Source of the DNA: Promethearchaeota archaeon
Lineage (GTDB): Archaea; Asgardarchaeota; Lokiarchaeia; Sigynarchaeales; SOKP01
Reading direction: 5' to 3'
DNA length: 64,000 nt
NCBI GenBank assembly: GCA_014730295.1
Contig: WJIN01000301.1
Span: forward strand, 1 to 64,000
In this document: positions 16,903 through 25,152 of the stretch, in pieces
Layout: each line of letters starts with the position of its first letter
Numbering within the stretch: position 1 is the first letter of the stretch
Notes under the pieces: model-generated
Seen by the model: only the letters and a program-made list of their open reading frames with translations
Databases searched by the model: none
What the model was told of the DNA's origin: nothing
Position numbers and translations under genes: made by a program

Positions 16903-17625
16903 TTAGAGATCCTCCTTCAAAATGATTCTCGCATCTACCACCATAATACCTTTACCTTGTTCAAATACGATTATCGGGTTTAAATCTAGCTCCTCTATTC
17001 TAGGATTTTCACTTAATAAGGTACAGCAGTTTTGTAAACACTCCACAATCGCCCCAATGTCAGCTTTTGGTTTACCTCTATATCCATTTAAAATTGGAAA
17101 AGCTTTTATATTTTTGATCATTCGTTTTGCTTCACTCTCTTTAATGGGACAGACTCTATATGAAACATCTTTAAAAATTTCTACAAAAATTCCTCCCAAA
17201 CCAAACATAAGTACGGCTCCAAAATTAACATCCCTTACACCACCGATAATTACTTCTGCAAGACCATTTTCAGCCATTTGTTGAACATTCACTCCTTCTA
17301 TTTCCGCGTTGGGATTATATTTACGTAGATTTTCGATTAGTACTTCATAATTCTCTAATAATTCGCTTTCTGTACGAATGTCTAATTTCACGATCTGAGC
17401 TTCGGTTTTATGAATAATATCGGGACTCATAATTTTCAGCGCGATAGGATATCCGATTTCTTGAGCTACATTTAACGCGTCTTCCTTATTATTCACTAGA
17501 CCATATCGTCCTACTGGAATTCCATACTTTGAGATCAAATCCTTGCTCTCATGTTCCATTAAGAAAAATCGATTAGTCTTAATTACCTTCTCAACAATTT
17601 CATTAATTTCCACCTTAAGTCTCAC
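16903..17625 (-). CDS. acdB: ADP-forming acyl-CoA synthetase, beta (ATP-grasp) subunit
   Basis: The 240-residue protein is an ATP-grasp subunit. It has the ALKIMSPDIIHKTEA strand, the VQQMAENGLAEVIIGGVRD loop with conserved Glu and Gly, an FGLGGIFVE loop and a LDLNPIIVF metal/ADP site. It pairs with the alpha subunit at 15420-16901 and should carry the ADP phosphorylation site. Its start overlaps the preceding membrane-protein gene by 11 bp, so translation is coupled. It is shorter than fused ACDs but typical for split archaeal ones. Confidence 0.9.
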   Translation of the reverse strand: MRLKVEINEIVEKVIKTNRFFLMEHESKDLISKYGIPVGRYGLVNNKEDALNVAQEIGYPIALKIMSPDIIHKTEAQIVKLDIRTESELLENYEVLIENLRKYNPNAEIEGVNVQQMAENGLAEVIIGGVRDVNFGAVLMFGLGGIFVEIFKDVSYRVCPIKESEAKRMIKNIKAFPILNGYRGKPKADIGAIVECLQNCCTLLSENPRIEELDLNPIIVFEQGKGIMVVDARIILKEDL

Positions 17626-18046
17626 CCTTTTTAATCATACTAAATATATTAAAGGTTAAATTAGATTTCTTAATTAAGAATATACTAATTATAGCGAATA
17701 TTAGATCTATTAGTCCAAATATTAGCAGTCCAATCGTCATTGAGGGTATAATGAGGCTATTAGTAATTAGAACAAGTTGAATTGTAAACCTCAAAACAAT
17801 TATGAGCAATATATTCAAAAGATACTTCTCAACATTAAAAGATGAACAAAATAAAATTAGACCTAAAGTTATGGCTAATAATCCCGCTGTATGAGCAAAG
17901 ATGGGATATTCTAGTCTAATTATATTTAATCCTAATAAATTCAAAAGAGGAACTACATAAAAAATCATCATAAACCCAAAACATATTTCATATATCCCCC
18001 CAATCCAAGATATAATTTTTAGATATTTAAGATATGTGTTTTCCAA
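17615..18046 (-). CDS. Four-helix membrane protein inside the acyl-CoA operon
   Basis: The 143-residue protein has four hydrophobic segments, a basic cytosolic C-terminus and no recognisable catalytic motif. It overlaps the synthetase beta gene by 11 bp and follows the crotonase at 18066 by 19 bp, so it is part of the operon. Membrane location next to acyl-CoA enzymes could mean a link to lipid or acid transport, but there is no direct evidence. I do not recognise the family. Confidence 0.55.
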   Translation of the reverse strand: MENTYLKYLKIISWIGGIYEICFGFMMIFYVVPLLNLLGLNIIRLEYPIFAHTAGLLAITLGLILFCSSFNVEKYLLNILLIIVLRFTIQLVLITNSLIIPSMTIGLLIFGLIDLIFAIISIFLIKKSNLTFNIFSMIKKGET

Positions 18047-18065
18047 TATGATTCTCCTCTGGTTG

Positions 18066-18884
18066 TTATCTTCCTAAAAAATCTGGCTCTCGTTTTTCGA
18101 AAAATGCTAATAGCCCTTCGGTGAAATCTTCTGAATCAAAAGTTTTTAACAAGTTTTCAGCTTCTAATTCCAGTGCTCTGATAATGTTCTCTTCTAATAT
18201 CTTATTAATCGTGAGTTTTGCTAAGCCGATTGAATATGTAGGGCCTTTAGCTAACCTATGTGCGATGTCTTTAACCTTTTCCATAAATATAGTTTCTGGA
18301 AACACATCATTTAACAAACCCATTTCCAAAGCTTCATGGGCACTAAAACGATCGCCAAAAAAAATCAATTCTTTTGCTTTATGAATTCCAACTATTCGTG
18401 GAAGTATATAAGTCGAAGACATCTCAGGGATCAAGGCGCGCTTCATAAAATAAGTACCTAATTCTGCGTTTTCCGATGCATATACAAGATCACAGTTTAA
18501 TGCGATATTTAATCCACCACCCAATGCCAATCCGTTAATTGCCGCAATTAAGGGTTTAGGTGTTTTTTGCATTTTTAATACAATCCGTTTTTGCGATAAA
18601 TCTATCTCAGTCTCTCCAGTTTGCATTTTTCCTCCATCTTCAACACTATCAATATCTCCAGCCATACCTTGGCTCGCTTGATTAAAATCGCCACCAGTTG
18701 AAAATGCCCTACCCTTTCCCGTCATTATAGCAGCCCGAATATCTTTCTCTACCTCTATTCGCTCCATTGCATCATATATTTCGTCAAACATCCGTCCATT
18801 AATCGCATTTAATTTGTCTTCTCGATTAAAAGTAATAATGGCAATATTATTTTCTAATTCAAATATTATATATTTATATTCCAT
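18066..18884 (-). CDS. Enoyl-CoA hydratase/isomerase (crotonase) with altered catalytic residues
   Basis: The crotonase fold is clear: FSTGGDF, PKPLIAAINGLALGGG, and the C-terminal AHEALEMGLLNDVF helix. The first hydratase Glu position is N126 (GGGLNIAL in place of GGGCELAM) and the second is F146. A Glu is retained at IPEMSS (E154), the place used by delta3,delta2-enoyl-CoA isomerases. So it is more likely an isomerase than a hydratase. A roughly 30-residue insertion (about residues 70-100) follows the CoA-binding loop. It lies in the acyl-CoA operon with a second crotonase, SCP2 and a dehydrogenase. Confidence 0.8.
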   Translation of the reverse strand: MEYKYIIFELENNIAIITFNREDKLNAINGRMFDEIYDAMERIEVEKDIRAAIMTGKGRAFSTGGDFNQASQGMAGDIDSVEDGGKMQTGETEIDLSQKRIVLKMQKTPKPLIAAINGLALGGGLNIALNCDLVYASENAELGTYFMKRALIPEMSSTYILPRIVGIHKAKELIFFGDRFSAHEALEMGLLNDVFPETIFMEKVKDIAHRLAKGPTYSIGLAKLTINKILEENIIRALELEAENLLKTFDSEDFTEGLLAFFEKREPDFLGR

Positions 18885-18941
18885 TCTCCATCCCTCTGCA
18901 ATTTATTGAAAAATAAAAAAAAATGATATTTATTTATATAT

Positions 18942-19271
18942 TTACTTCATAAGCATCTGTAATTTAAGCATATCCTTCATAGGTCCTTTTGCTTTAATTT
19001 TTCCTCCCATAAACGCTTTTGTTGGACTTAATTCATGATCCATGATATCTATTATAACATCACTAGAGGTCGTAATAGTCATATCAGGATTTTCAGACTC
19101 GCCGTCTTTAATTTCACATTTATCCTCATCAAAAACCAGATAATAGTTATTTGTATCTGTGAAATTGAATTGTAACGTTTTTTTATAGCCTTTAAAGCGT
19201 TCCTTATAGGAGGGATCTTCCAACTTACTTACCATTTTTTTAATTCCTTCTATTAATTCCTCATCAGGCAT
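18942..19271 (-). CDS. SCP2-domain lipid/acyl-CoA-binding protein
   Basis: At 109 residues the whole protein is an SCP2 domain. An N-terminal helix is followed by LQFNFTDTNNYYLVFDEDKCEIKDGE, MTITTSSDVIIDIM and the KAFMGGKIKAKGPMKDMLKLQ helix that closes the pocket. SCP2 proteins carry sterols, fatty acids or acyl-CoA. Here it likely passes acyl-CoA between the two crotonases and the dehydrogenase in its operon. Such SCP2 proteins are known beside archaeal beta-oxidation genes. Confidence 0.85.
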   Translation of the reverse strand: MPDEELIEGIKKMVSKLEDPSYKERFKGYKKTLQFNFTDTNNYYLVFDEDKCEIKDGESENPDMTITTSSDVIIDIMDHELSPTKAFMGGKIKAKGPMKDMLKLQMLMK

Positions 19272-19319
19272 ATTTTAAACCTCCATTATTTAATTTAAAT
19301 TTAAAAAAATTGTTTGAAT

Positions 19320-20117
19320 TTATTTTCCTTTCCATATTGGTTCACGGTTTCCTTCCATAAATGCGGTAAAACCTTCTATTACATCTTCACTATGGAATAA
19401 TTCTTGGAATGGTTCCCATAATGTCCCGATCGCTCTACTTCTTGTATAATGATATCCTTTTTGAAACCATAATTTAGTCCATTTATGGCTTAATGGTGCG
19501 ACTTTTTTCATATCAAGTGCCATTTCCATAACGGCATCGTGAAGCTTATTATGGGGAACAACTTTATTAACTAAACCCATCCTATAGGCTTCTTGTGCAT
19601 CGATAACCTTCCCCGTAAGGAGTAATTCTTTAGTATGACGCATTCCAATTAATTCAGGCAAGAGTAGGAAAGCAACTCCACTGGCTAGACCTCGGCGATT
19701 TTCCCAAAAACCCATCACAGCATCATCGGCAGCAATGGCACAATCACACCATAAGGTCAGTTCCAGACCACCAGCATAACTATACCCATTAATTGCCGCG
19801 ATTAAGGGTTTGGGATATCTCATCATCAATTCACATGGATCAAGTAAAATGCCGAGAAAATCACCTAAACTGGTAAATCCAGTCGTCGACATCTCTTTAA
19901 TATCAAGTCCCGCAGAGAAAGCAGATTTACCTTTGATTTTCTCATCATTTCCAGTTAAAACAATTACCCTTACATCAATATCATCCCATGTTTCTTGTAA
20001 TATTTGTCCAATTTCCGCCCAGACATTTCGACTTAGCGCATTTCTTCTCTCAGGGCGATTAATTGTAATCCAACCAACCTCATTTTCAACTTCAAACTTA
20101 ATATCTTCATATCCCAT
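19320..20117 (-). CDS. Enoyl-CoA hydratase (crotonase) with both catalytic Glu
   Basis: It carries the CoA-binding loop (AFSAGLDIKE), AAINGYSYAGGLELTLWCD with E119 and GFWENRRGL with E139. These are the positions of the two Glu of hydratases, so hydration of an enoyl-CoA is expected. It ends a few bases before the SCP2 start region and begins six bases after the dehydrogenase. The C-terminal half carries an aromatic-rich extension (FQKGYHYTRSRA). Confidence 0.85.
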   Translation of the reverse strand: MGYEDIKFEVENEVGWITINRPERRNALSRNVWAEIGQILQETWDDIDVRVIVLTGNDEKIKGKSAFSAGLDIKEMSTTGFTSLGDFLGILLDPCELMMRYPKPLIAAINGYSYAGGLELTLWCDCAIAADDAVMGFWENRRGLASGVAFLLLPELIGMRHTKELLLTGKVIDAQEAYRMGLVNKVVPHNKLHDAVMEMALDMKKVAPLSHKWTKLWFQKGYHYTRSRAIGTLWEPFQELFHSEDVIEGFTAFMEGNREPIWKGK

Positions 20118-20122
20118 CTTAT

Positions 20123-21379
20123 TTACCTCATTGTATTGATTTCTTTCACATCCTCTTCTGTAGGACCTCTCACTGAAGGATTTATCATACGTGTATCAAC
20201 ATCTTGCTTAAATTCTTGTCTTCCGATGAATAATTTAAGGATGTCATTAGAACCGCCCGCGATTTGCATTAGAGCACCATTTTTCAAGATGCCTCCGATC
20301 CCTGTTTCTTGTAAGTAGCCGTCACCCCCAACAATATAGAGCGCATCTAATGCATTCTCCGTCAATGATTGTGTTCCAAATATTTTAGCTGTAGACGATT
20401 TCAATGCAAAAGAAAACATATCCGCCTCTCCCGTATCAAGCAGATGCGCTAAATAATAGATATACACTCTTGTGAGATGCATCTTCATACTGATGTTAGC
20501 CATTCGTAATTGGACACCATTATAACGTGATATAGGTTGGCCAAATTGTACTCGTCTCCTTCCATAGGCTCGAGCGGTCTCCAAAAGATTTTTTGTCGAA
20601 CCTACTACACTTGCGATTCCTAATCGTTCTATATTTAATGCTGAGGTCATTACAGTCCAACCATCTCCCGGATCCAGTATCATATTCTCTTCGGGAACTC
20701 GGACATTATGATAACGGATTACGCTATTTGCCATTTCTACATCGCCAATAAGCTCATTTATTTTTTCAATGGTAATACCGGGTGTTTCAGTGGGAACAAT
20801 AAAGGCCGTGAGATGCCTGTAGATTCTCTTCATATCGGGATCTGTATTAGCATAAAGCATGTGATAATCAGATAAAGCCCCCAATGTAATATAACGTTTC
20901 CAGCCATTAAGAACCCACTCATCTCCATCTTTTTCAGCATAGAGTTGGATTCCGGCCGCGTCATTACCCACATCAGGTTCCGTCACCGTAATACTTGCCC
21001 ATTTTTCTCCTTTTACAATTGGTTTGAGAAATTTTTCTTTTTGCGCCTCCGTACCGAATAGATGAATAGGGCCCGCGCCGAATACACTCGTTAGTAAAGG
21101 ATTAACATTGACGTTAGAACGTCCAATCTCTTCATTGAGTATTGTATACCCTACATATCCTTTATTGGAACCACCATATTGCTCTTCTGCTAATACCATT
21201 AATGGATGAAATCCATGTTCTATGCATAATTTAGATGCTGCCCATTGAATATCCATTGGATCTGCATTCTTTTCTAAGAGTTCCACTCCTATTGGTGCTA
21301 AATGATTATCCACAAACTCTTCTACATCATCAGCAAATTTACGTGTATCATCATCCCACCAGGGCATATAATCGAACAT
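20123..21379 (-). CDS. Acyl-CoA dehydrogenase, isovaleryl-type base arrangement
   Basis: The 418-residue protein has the FAD-binding TVTEPDVGNDAAG and the RRRVQFGQPISRYNGVQ helix. The MCAD-type catalytic Glu position near the C-terminus reads QIAGGSNDI, with A374 there. An IERLGIA helix offers E251 at the position of the base in isovaleryl-CoA dehydrogenase. So the substrate is probably branched or long-chain acyl-CoA. Electron acceptor genes (ETF) are not in the window. The start overlaps the upstream winged-helix gene in a TAATG arrangement. Confidence 0.9.
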   Translation of the reverse strand: MFDYMPWWDDDTRKFADDVEEFVDNHLAPIGVELLEKNADPMDIQWAASKLCIEHGFHPLMVLAEEQYGGSNKGYVGYTILNEEIGRSNVNVNPLLTSVFGAGPIHLFGTEAQKEKFLKPIVKGEKWASITVTEPDVGNDAAGIQLYAEKDGDEWVLNGWKRYITLGALSDYHMLYANTDPDMKRIYRHLTAFIVPTETPGITIEKINELIGDVEMANSVIRYHNVRVPEENMILDPGDGWTVMTSALNIERLGIASVVGSTKNLLETARAYGRRRVQFGQPISRYNGVQLRMANISMKMHLTRVYIYYLAHLLDTGEADMFSFALKSSTAKIFGTQSLTENALDALYIVGGDGYLQETGIGGILKNGALMQIAGGSNDILKLFIGRQEFKQDVDTRMINPSVRGPTEEDVKEINTMR

Positions 21380-21678
21380 TATCTATATCCCTCTGCACTG
21401 TAATTTTTATAGGCATCCTTACCAAGTCCAAATTTCAAATTAACCTCCCCAATTTTATTGAGGCCCTGCCAAGAGATTTTCGCTAATTTCACTTTATCAC
21501 CTTCACTATAAAGATTAACATAGTTTTTCTCTCCTAAGGATTTTAAAATGGGTTGAATCTCTTTTTTCTTTATAGATAATAGATTTGCGATATCATCTGC
21601 CTCCATATGCAACGCTTGGTTATATTCAAAATTCTTTGCGAGTACTTTCAAAGTTATATTTTCCAAATTATCCGCCAA
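21379..21678 (-). CDS. Small winged-helix-like protein, first gene of the acyl-CoA operon
   Basis: The 99-residue protein has helices (ALHMEADDIANLL, then KKKEIQPILKSLGEKNYVNLY) followed by a wing-like pair of strands with DKVKLAKI. A winged helix is likely. It leads the nine-gene minus-strand operon and overlaps the dehydrogenase start by one base. It could be a regulator or an RNA- or protein-binding adaptor. No ligand domain is visible. Confidence 0.6.
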   Translation of the reverse strand: MADNLENITLKVLAKNFEYNQALHMEADDIANLLSIKKKEIQPILKSLGEKNYVNLYSEGDKVKLAKISWQGLNKIGEVNLKFGLGKDAYKNYSAEGYR

Positions 21679-21936
21679 GACTTTTCACCTTTCTCTTTAA
21701 CTCAGATTTTATTTATAATCATATTTTTTATGAGAATATAGAAGGCTTTCATAAATTTAAAGAAATCCTATAAAAGATCCTAAGATTTTAATATCTAACC
21801 GAAATTGTTAGAATGACTTTGGAAAAATTTGAAAAATTTGAATAAATACGAATGAATTTAAATCAAACTGATCTTATATTAATCTAGAAATTTGAAATCG
21901 AATTAATAATATCATATAAATTACTACTGACTAGCC

Positions 21937-22746
21937 TTGGAAATTACTGATATCTTCTTTGAGTTCTCAAATCGAGGTAGGTTAGATTTATTTAAGAGTT
22001 TATATGAAAGTGATAAGAAGCATTCTGAATTAGTGGAAGAATTGGAAGTACCCGGCTCTGAAATATCTCGTCATCTCAAACGTTTGAGAGAAAAAAAACT
22101 AATTATTAAAAAACAGAATAACCGTTATACAGTTTCAAATATTGGGAAAATTTTTTACAATATATTTGAGATATTCGAAGTAACAATAAATCATAAATCC
22201 TTTTTTAATTCTCATGATATCATGTCAATTCCACTCTATTTATTTGTTGAATTGGGGAATTTGAAGACTCTTGAAATGAGTGATAAAACGATGCAAAATA
22301 TTGAACTATGGTCTAATTTAGTGAAGAATTCTGAAGAATTTATTTATGCCATATCAGATCAATTTCAAATCTCAATCTTACCAATTGTGGAAAGAAAATT
22401 ACAAAAGAAATCTATAGAAATAAAAGCTTTAATAAATAAAACCCTCATAAAATCCTATAATATTCCAGATGAATGGGCTAATAAATTCGACGATGCTATT
22501 GCGTTTTATAAAAAATTAGACATCTATGAAAATGTACGAATATTACCTGAGATTAATCTTTCACTTATCGTCTCAGATAAAGGTGGTATTCTATTTCTCA
22601 AAAAGAATAATTCTATTGATTATAGTGAATGTTTAATCGATAACCATCCAAATTTTATCAACTGGTGTATGGATATCTTTAAATTTTATTGGAGAAAAGG
22701 AGATTCACTCAGACCATTCATTAAAAGAGAAACGAAATCATTATAA
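21937..22746 (+). CDS. FilR1-type winged-helix transcriptional regulator
   Basis: An N-terminal winged helix (DLFKSLYESDKKHSELVEELEVPGSEISRHLKRLREKKLI) is followed by the FilR1 middle domain. This includes the FIYAISDQFQISILPIVERKL and AIFIKALIN-like stretch, and the LIVSDKGGILFLKK strand near the end. FilR1 domains are ligand-sensing. It diverges from the acyl-CoA operon with 258 bp between, so it probably controls that operon. The start is a TTG with a TATA-like element about 25 bases upstream, which fits a leaderless message. Confidence 0.75.
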   Translation: MEITDIFFEFSNRGRLDLFKSLYESDKKHSELVEELEVPGSEISRHLKRLREKKLIIKKQNNRYTVSNIGKIFYNIFEIFEVTINHKSFFNSHDIMSIPLYLFVELGNLKTLEMSDKTMQNIELWSNLVKNSEEFIYAISDQFQISILPIVERKLQKKSIEIKALINKTLIKSYNIPDEWANKFDDAIAFYKKLDIYENVRILPEINLSLIVSDKGGILFLKKNNSIDYSECLIDNHPNFINWCMDIFKFYWRKGDSLRPFIKRETKSL

Positions 22747-22861
22747 AAAGCCTACTGATTAAAAGAGCTAAAAAGGGAATACGATTTCTATCCATTTTAT
22801 TCGAGTATCAGAGTACAAAAAATTTAAAAAAAAATTTAAAATATATATTTTTTCGTATTTT

Positions 22862-23734
22862 CTATTTAGTAGAAACGAGTGCTAGGTTCAGGGGCTCTTC
22901 TAAAGGACCACTAATTCCGAGTTTCGCGGCAAATTTTTGTATATACTTTTTACGATGCTTATAGGTCATATCAAGTAAAATAAAAATCGGAGAGACCATA
23001 AAAGTGTATAATATGGGCATGAGCGGCCAGGTGATAATAAAGATTATAGTACTAATCTCAAGTGCTCCGTATCCTAACTGAGTTTGGATAAATCCCATTA
23101 AGATTTCATAATATGAAAAGAGAACTGAAATACCGGCATATCCTTTCAAAAGATAGTGTAACCAACTACCAACCCCTCTCACTTCCACTGGGAATGTACT
23201 ATCCTTTACTTTTTTTCGATTCGTATATACGATGCCTCCATCGAGCAAAAACCATACCGCACTAAACACCGCGAGTGATGCTCCAACTAATAAAGAAAGT
23301 AATATATTAAATGCTAAAGCTTGAGAGAAATCATTTGAATCACCTACTAAAAATTCTTGTAGAGTAACATTCTTTGAGAGCATTAACGCAATATTAAACG
23401 TCATTAAGATAGGAAAAAAACCTCGAAAAATTCCCTTAAACTCCTCGCTCTGTTTCCTTTCTTGGATTCCATATTCCATTCTCAAACCTATGGTGTATTT
23501 ATGAATGACTAAAAGAAGAGGTCCAAATATATATCCTGGTAATATACCTCCAATAGCCGCAGAAATCCACGCAATTAGTAGTATTAAAAAGGAATCAAAT
23601 CCCATATTATTTATCGGTGAAAATGCGATAAACCCCCCACCACCAGAAATACTGAATATAATCATGATAGTTGTGAAAAGGGCTAAAACTATCAACATTA
23701 TAATTAGCGGGTTCTTATACCTTCTGATTGACAT
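22862..23734 (-). CDS. Polytopic membrane protein of unknown function
   Basis: The 290-residue protein has six or seven hydrophobic segments. There is a GGGGFIAFSP turn after the first helix and a conserved-looking AAIGGILPGYIFGPLLLVIHK helix. A cytosolic basic C-terminal tail contains KHRKKYIQKF. I do not recognise the family. It converges with the FilR1 regulator (115 bp) and diverges from the URO-D-like gene at 23872. Confidence 0.55.
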   Translation of the reverse strand: MSIRRYKNPLIIMLIVLALFTTIMIIFSISGGGGFIAFSPINNMGFDSFLILLIAWISAAIGGILPGYIFGPLLLVIHKYTIGLRMEYGIQERKQSEEFKGIFRGFFPILMTFNIALMLSKNVTLQEFLVGDSNDFSQALAFNILLSLLVGASLAVFSAVWFLLDGGIVYTNRKKVKDSTFPVEVRGVGSWLHYLLKGYAGISVLFSYYEILMGFIQTQLGYGALEISTIIFIITWPLMPILYTFMVSPIFILLDMTYKHRKKYIQKFAAKLGISGPLEEPLNLALVSTK

Positions 23735-23871
23735 TATAAAATTTTTTTAGTTTGTTTATAGATCTCTTTCTAAGTTAATTTAAACCTTTTGCTTGAAACG
23801 AATAGATTTCAGCATTACATTCATAACATAAAGAAAGTTTTATAATGATGCCTATAGATAATTAATTAGGT

Positions 23872-25068
23872 ATGGATGCAAAAGAAAGAGTATTAACGGC
23901 AATGGACCATAAGGAACCAGACAGCGTTCCTTCATTTGAATTGTCCATAGATAATTTGAAAATATGTGAACATTTTGGTCAAGAATATGTATTTCAAGGA
24001 TTAGTAAAAAGTTTTAAAGATACATATGAGCTTTGTAATGGAGATCTTGAAACCTTCACCAGTACTATTTTAAGTGCGACGGAAACACGGTCTTATATTA
24101 AAAATACCCTAAAGCAACATCTAAGCTTATATCAAAAGATTGGCATTGATTTATCCGTCGTCCCTTTTACTGGATACATTTTATTTCCCAAATATTGTTT
24201 TGAGGATTATTTCATTGATGAATTTGGACGTGTGTTTGATTTAAGACGCAATCCCACGGATATGATGGACATCGCATATTATAAAACGGGATATTTTAAT
24301 AATTTTGAGGAATATGAAACATTTGAACCTCCTGATCCCAAAGAAAAGCGAAGAGAAAAATATTTTAAGGCAATGAAAAAAATTGAGGGGCAATATGAAG
24401 GAGAAGTATGTGTTATCCCTTCTATCTGGGGTATTTTTGAACCCACATGGCAATCGTTTGGATTTTCTACTTTCAGTAAATTAATGAGAAACAGGAAAAA
24501 AATGGAGAATATTTTTAAGGAGAGAGGACAATTTGCGCTTGATTTAGTAGAAACCTTTATCGAATGGGGAGAAGATGGAGCAATCCTAATATATGATGAT
24601 TTTGGATATAAATCCGGTCTTTTAATGAGTCCTAAGATCTTTAAAGACTATGTACTTCCTTGGTTGGATAGGATCTGTACCCTTGCTCATGAAAATGAGG
24701 TAAAAATTATTCTTCATAGTTGCGGTGACATTTTTGAAATATTCGATGACCTTGTAAAAACAGGAATTGATGCGGTCCATCCAATAGAGCCTACAACCGG
24801 AAATTCAGAATATGACATCTTCAAACTGAATAAGAAATATCAAGGAGACCTCACTTTTATTGGAAATGTATCCCCCCAAGATTTAGCCAACAAATCACCA
24901 GAATATATTGGAAATTATACTCGTAAATTGATAAAGGACCTTGCCCCGGGAGGAGGGTTTATTTTAAGTTCTGGACATAGCATAAACCCAGCAGTGAAAT
25001 TAGAAAATTATCTTAAAATGCAACAGACTTTAGAGCAATACGGAGGTTATCCAATTGATTTAAGTTAA
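23872..25068 (+). CDS. URO-D/MtaA/CmuA-type corrinoid methyltransferase-like protein
   Basis: The 398-residue protein opens with AKERVLTAMDHKEPDSVPS, the hallmark of the uroporphyrinogen decarboxylase-like superfamily. It has the zinc-type LHSCGD motif (about residue 283), then TGIDAVHPIEP and GGGFILSSGHSINP. The Cys and His suggest a methyltransferase acting on a corrinoid or a thiol, as in MtaA, rather than a heme decarboxylase. No corrinoid protein or regenerating ATPase is adjacent. It could serve methylotrophic or demethylation metabolism. The exact partner is unknown. Confidence 0.8.
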   Translation: MDAKERVLTAMDHKEPDSVPSFELSIDNLKICEHFGQEYVFQGLVKSFKDTYELCNGDLETFTSTILSATETRSYIKNTLKQHLSLYQKIGIDLSVVPFTGYILFPKYCFEDYFIDEFGRVFDLRRNPTDMMDIAYYKTGYFNNFEEYETFEPPDPKEKRREKYFKAMKKIEGQYEGEVCVIPSIWGIFEPTWQSFGFSTFSKLMRNRKKMENIFKERGQFALDLVETFIEWGEDGAILIYDDFGYKSGLLMSPKIFKDYVLPWLDRICTLAHENEVKIILHSCGDIFEIFDDLVKTGIDAVHPIEPTTGNSEYDIFKLNKKYQGDLTFIGNVSPQDLANKSPEYIGNYTRKLIKDLAPGGGFILSSGHSINPAVKLENYLKMQQTLEQYGGYPIDLS

Positions 25069-25152
25069 GAAATACCCTCTCATGGGATATAGAGCAAAGC
25101 AAGTAAAATTTAAAAAAAAGAAAAAGAATATACAAGAATTAGTTTGGATGAT

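Noticed and set aside
21821..21840. Short tandem GAAAAATTT repeat upstream of the FilR1 regulator
   Set aside because: Two copies in AT-rich DNA are likely by chance and no longer repeat was seen.
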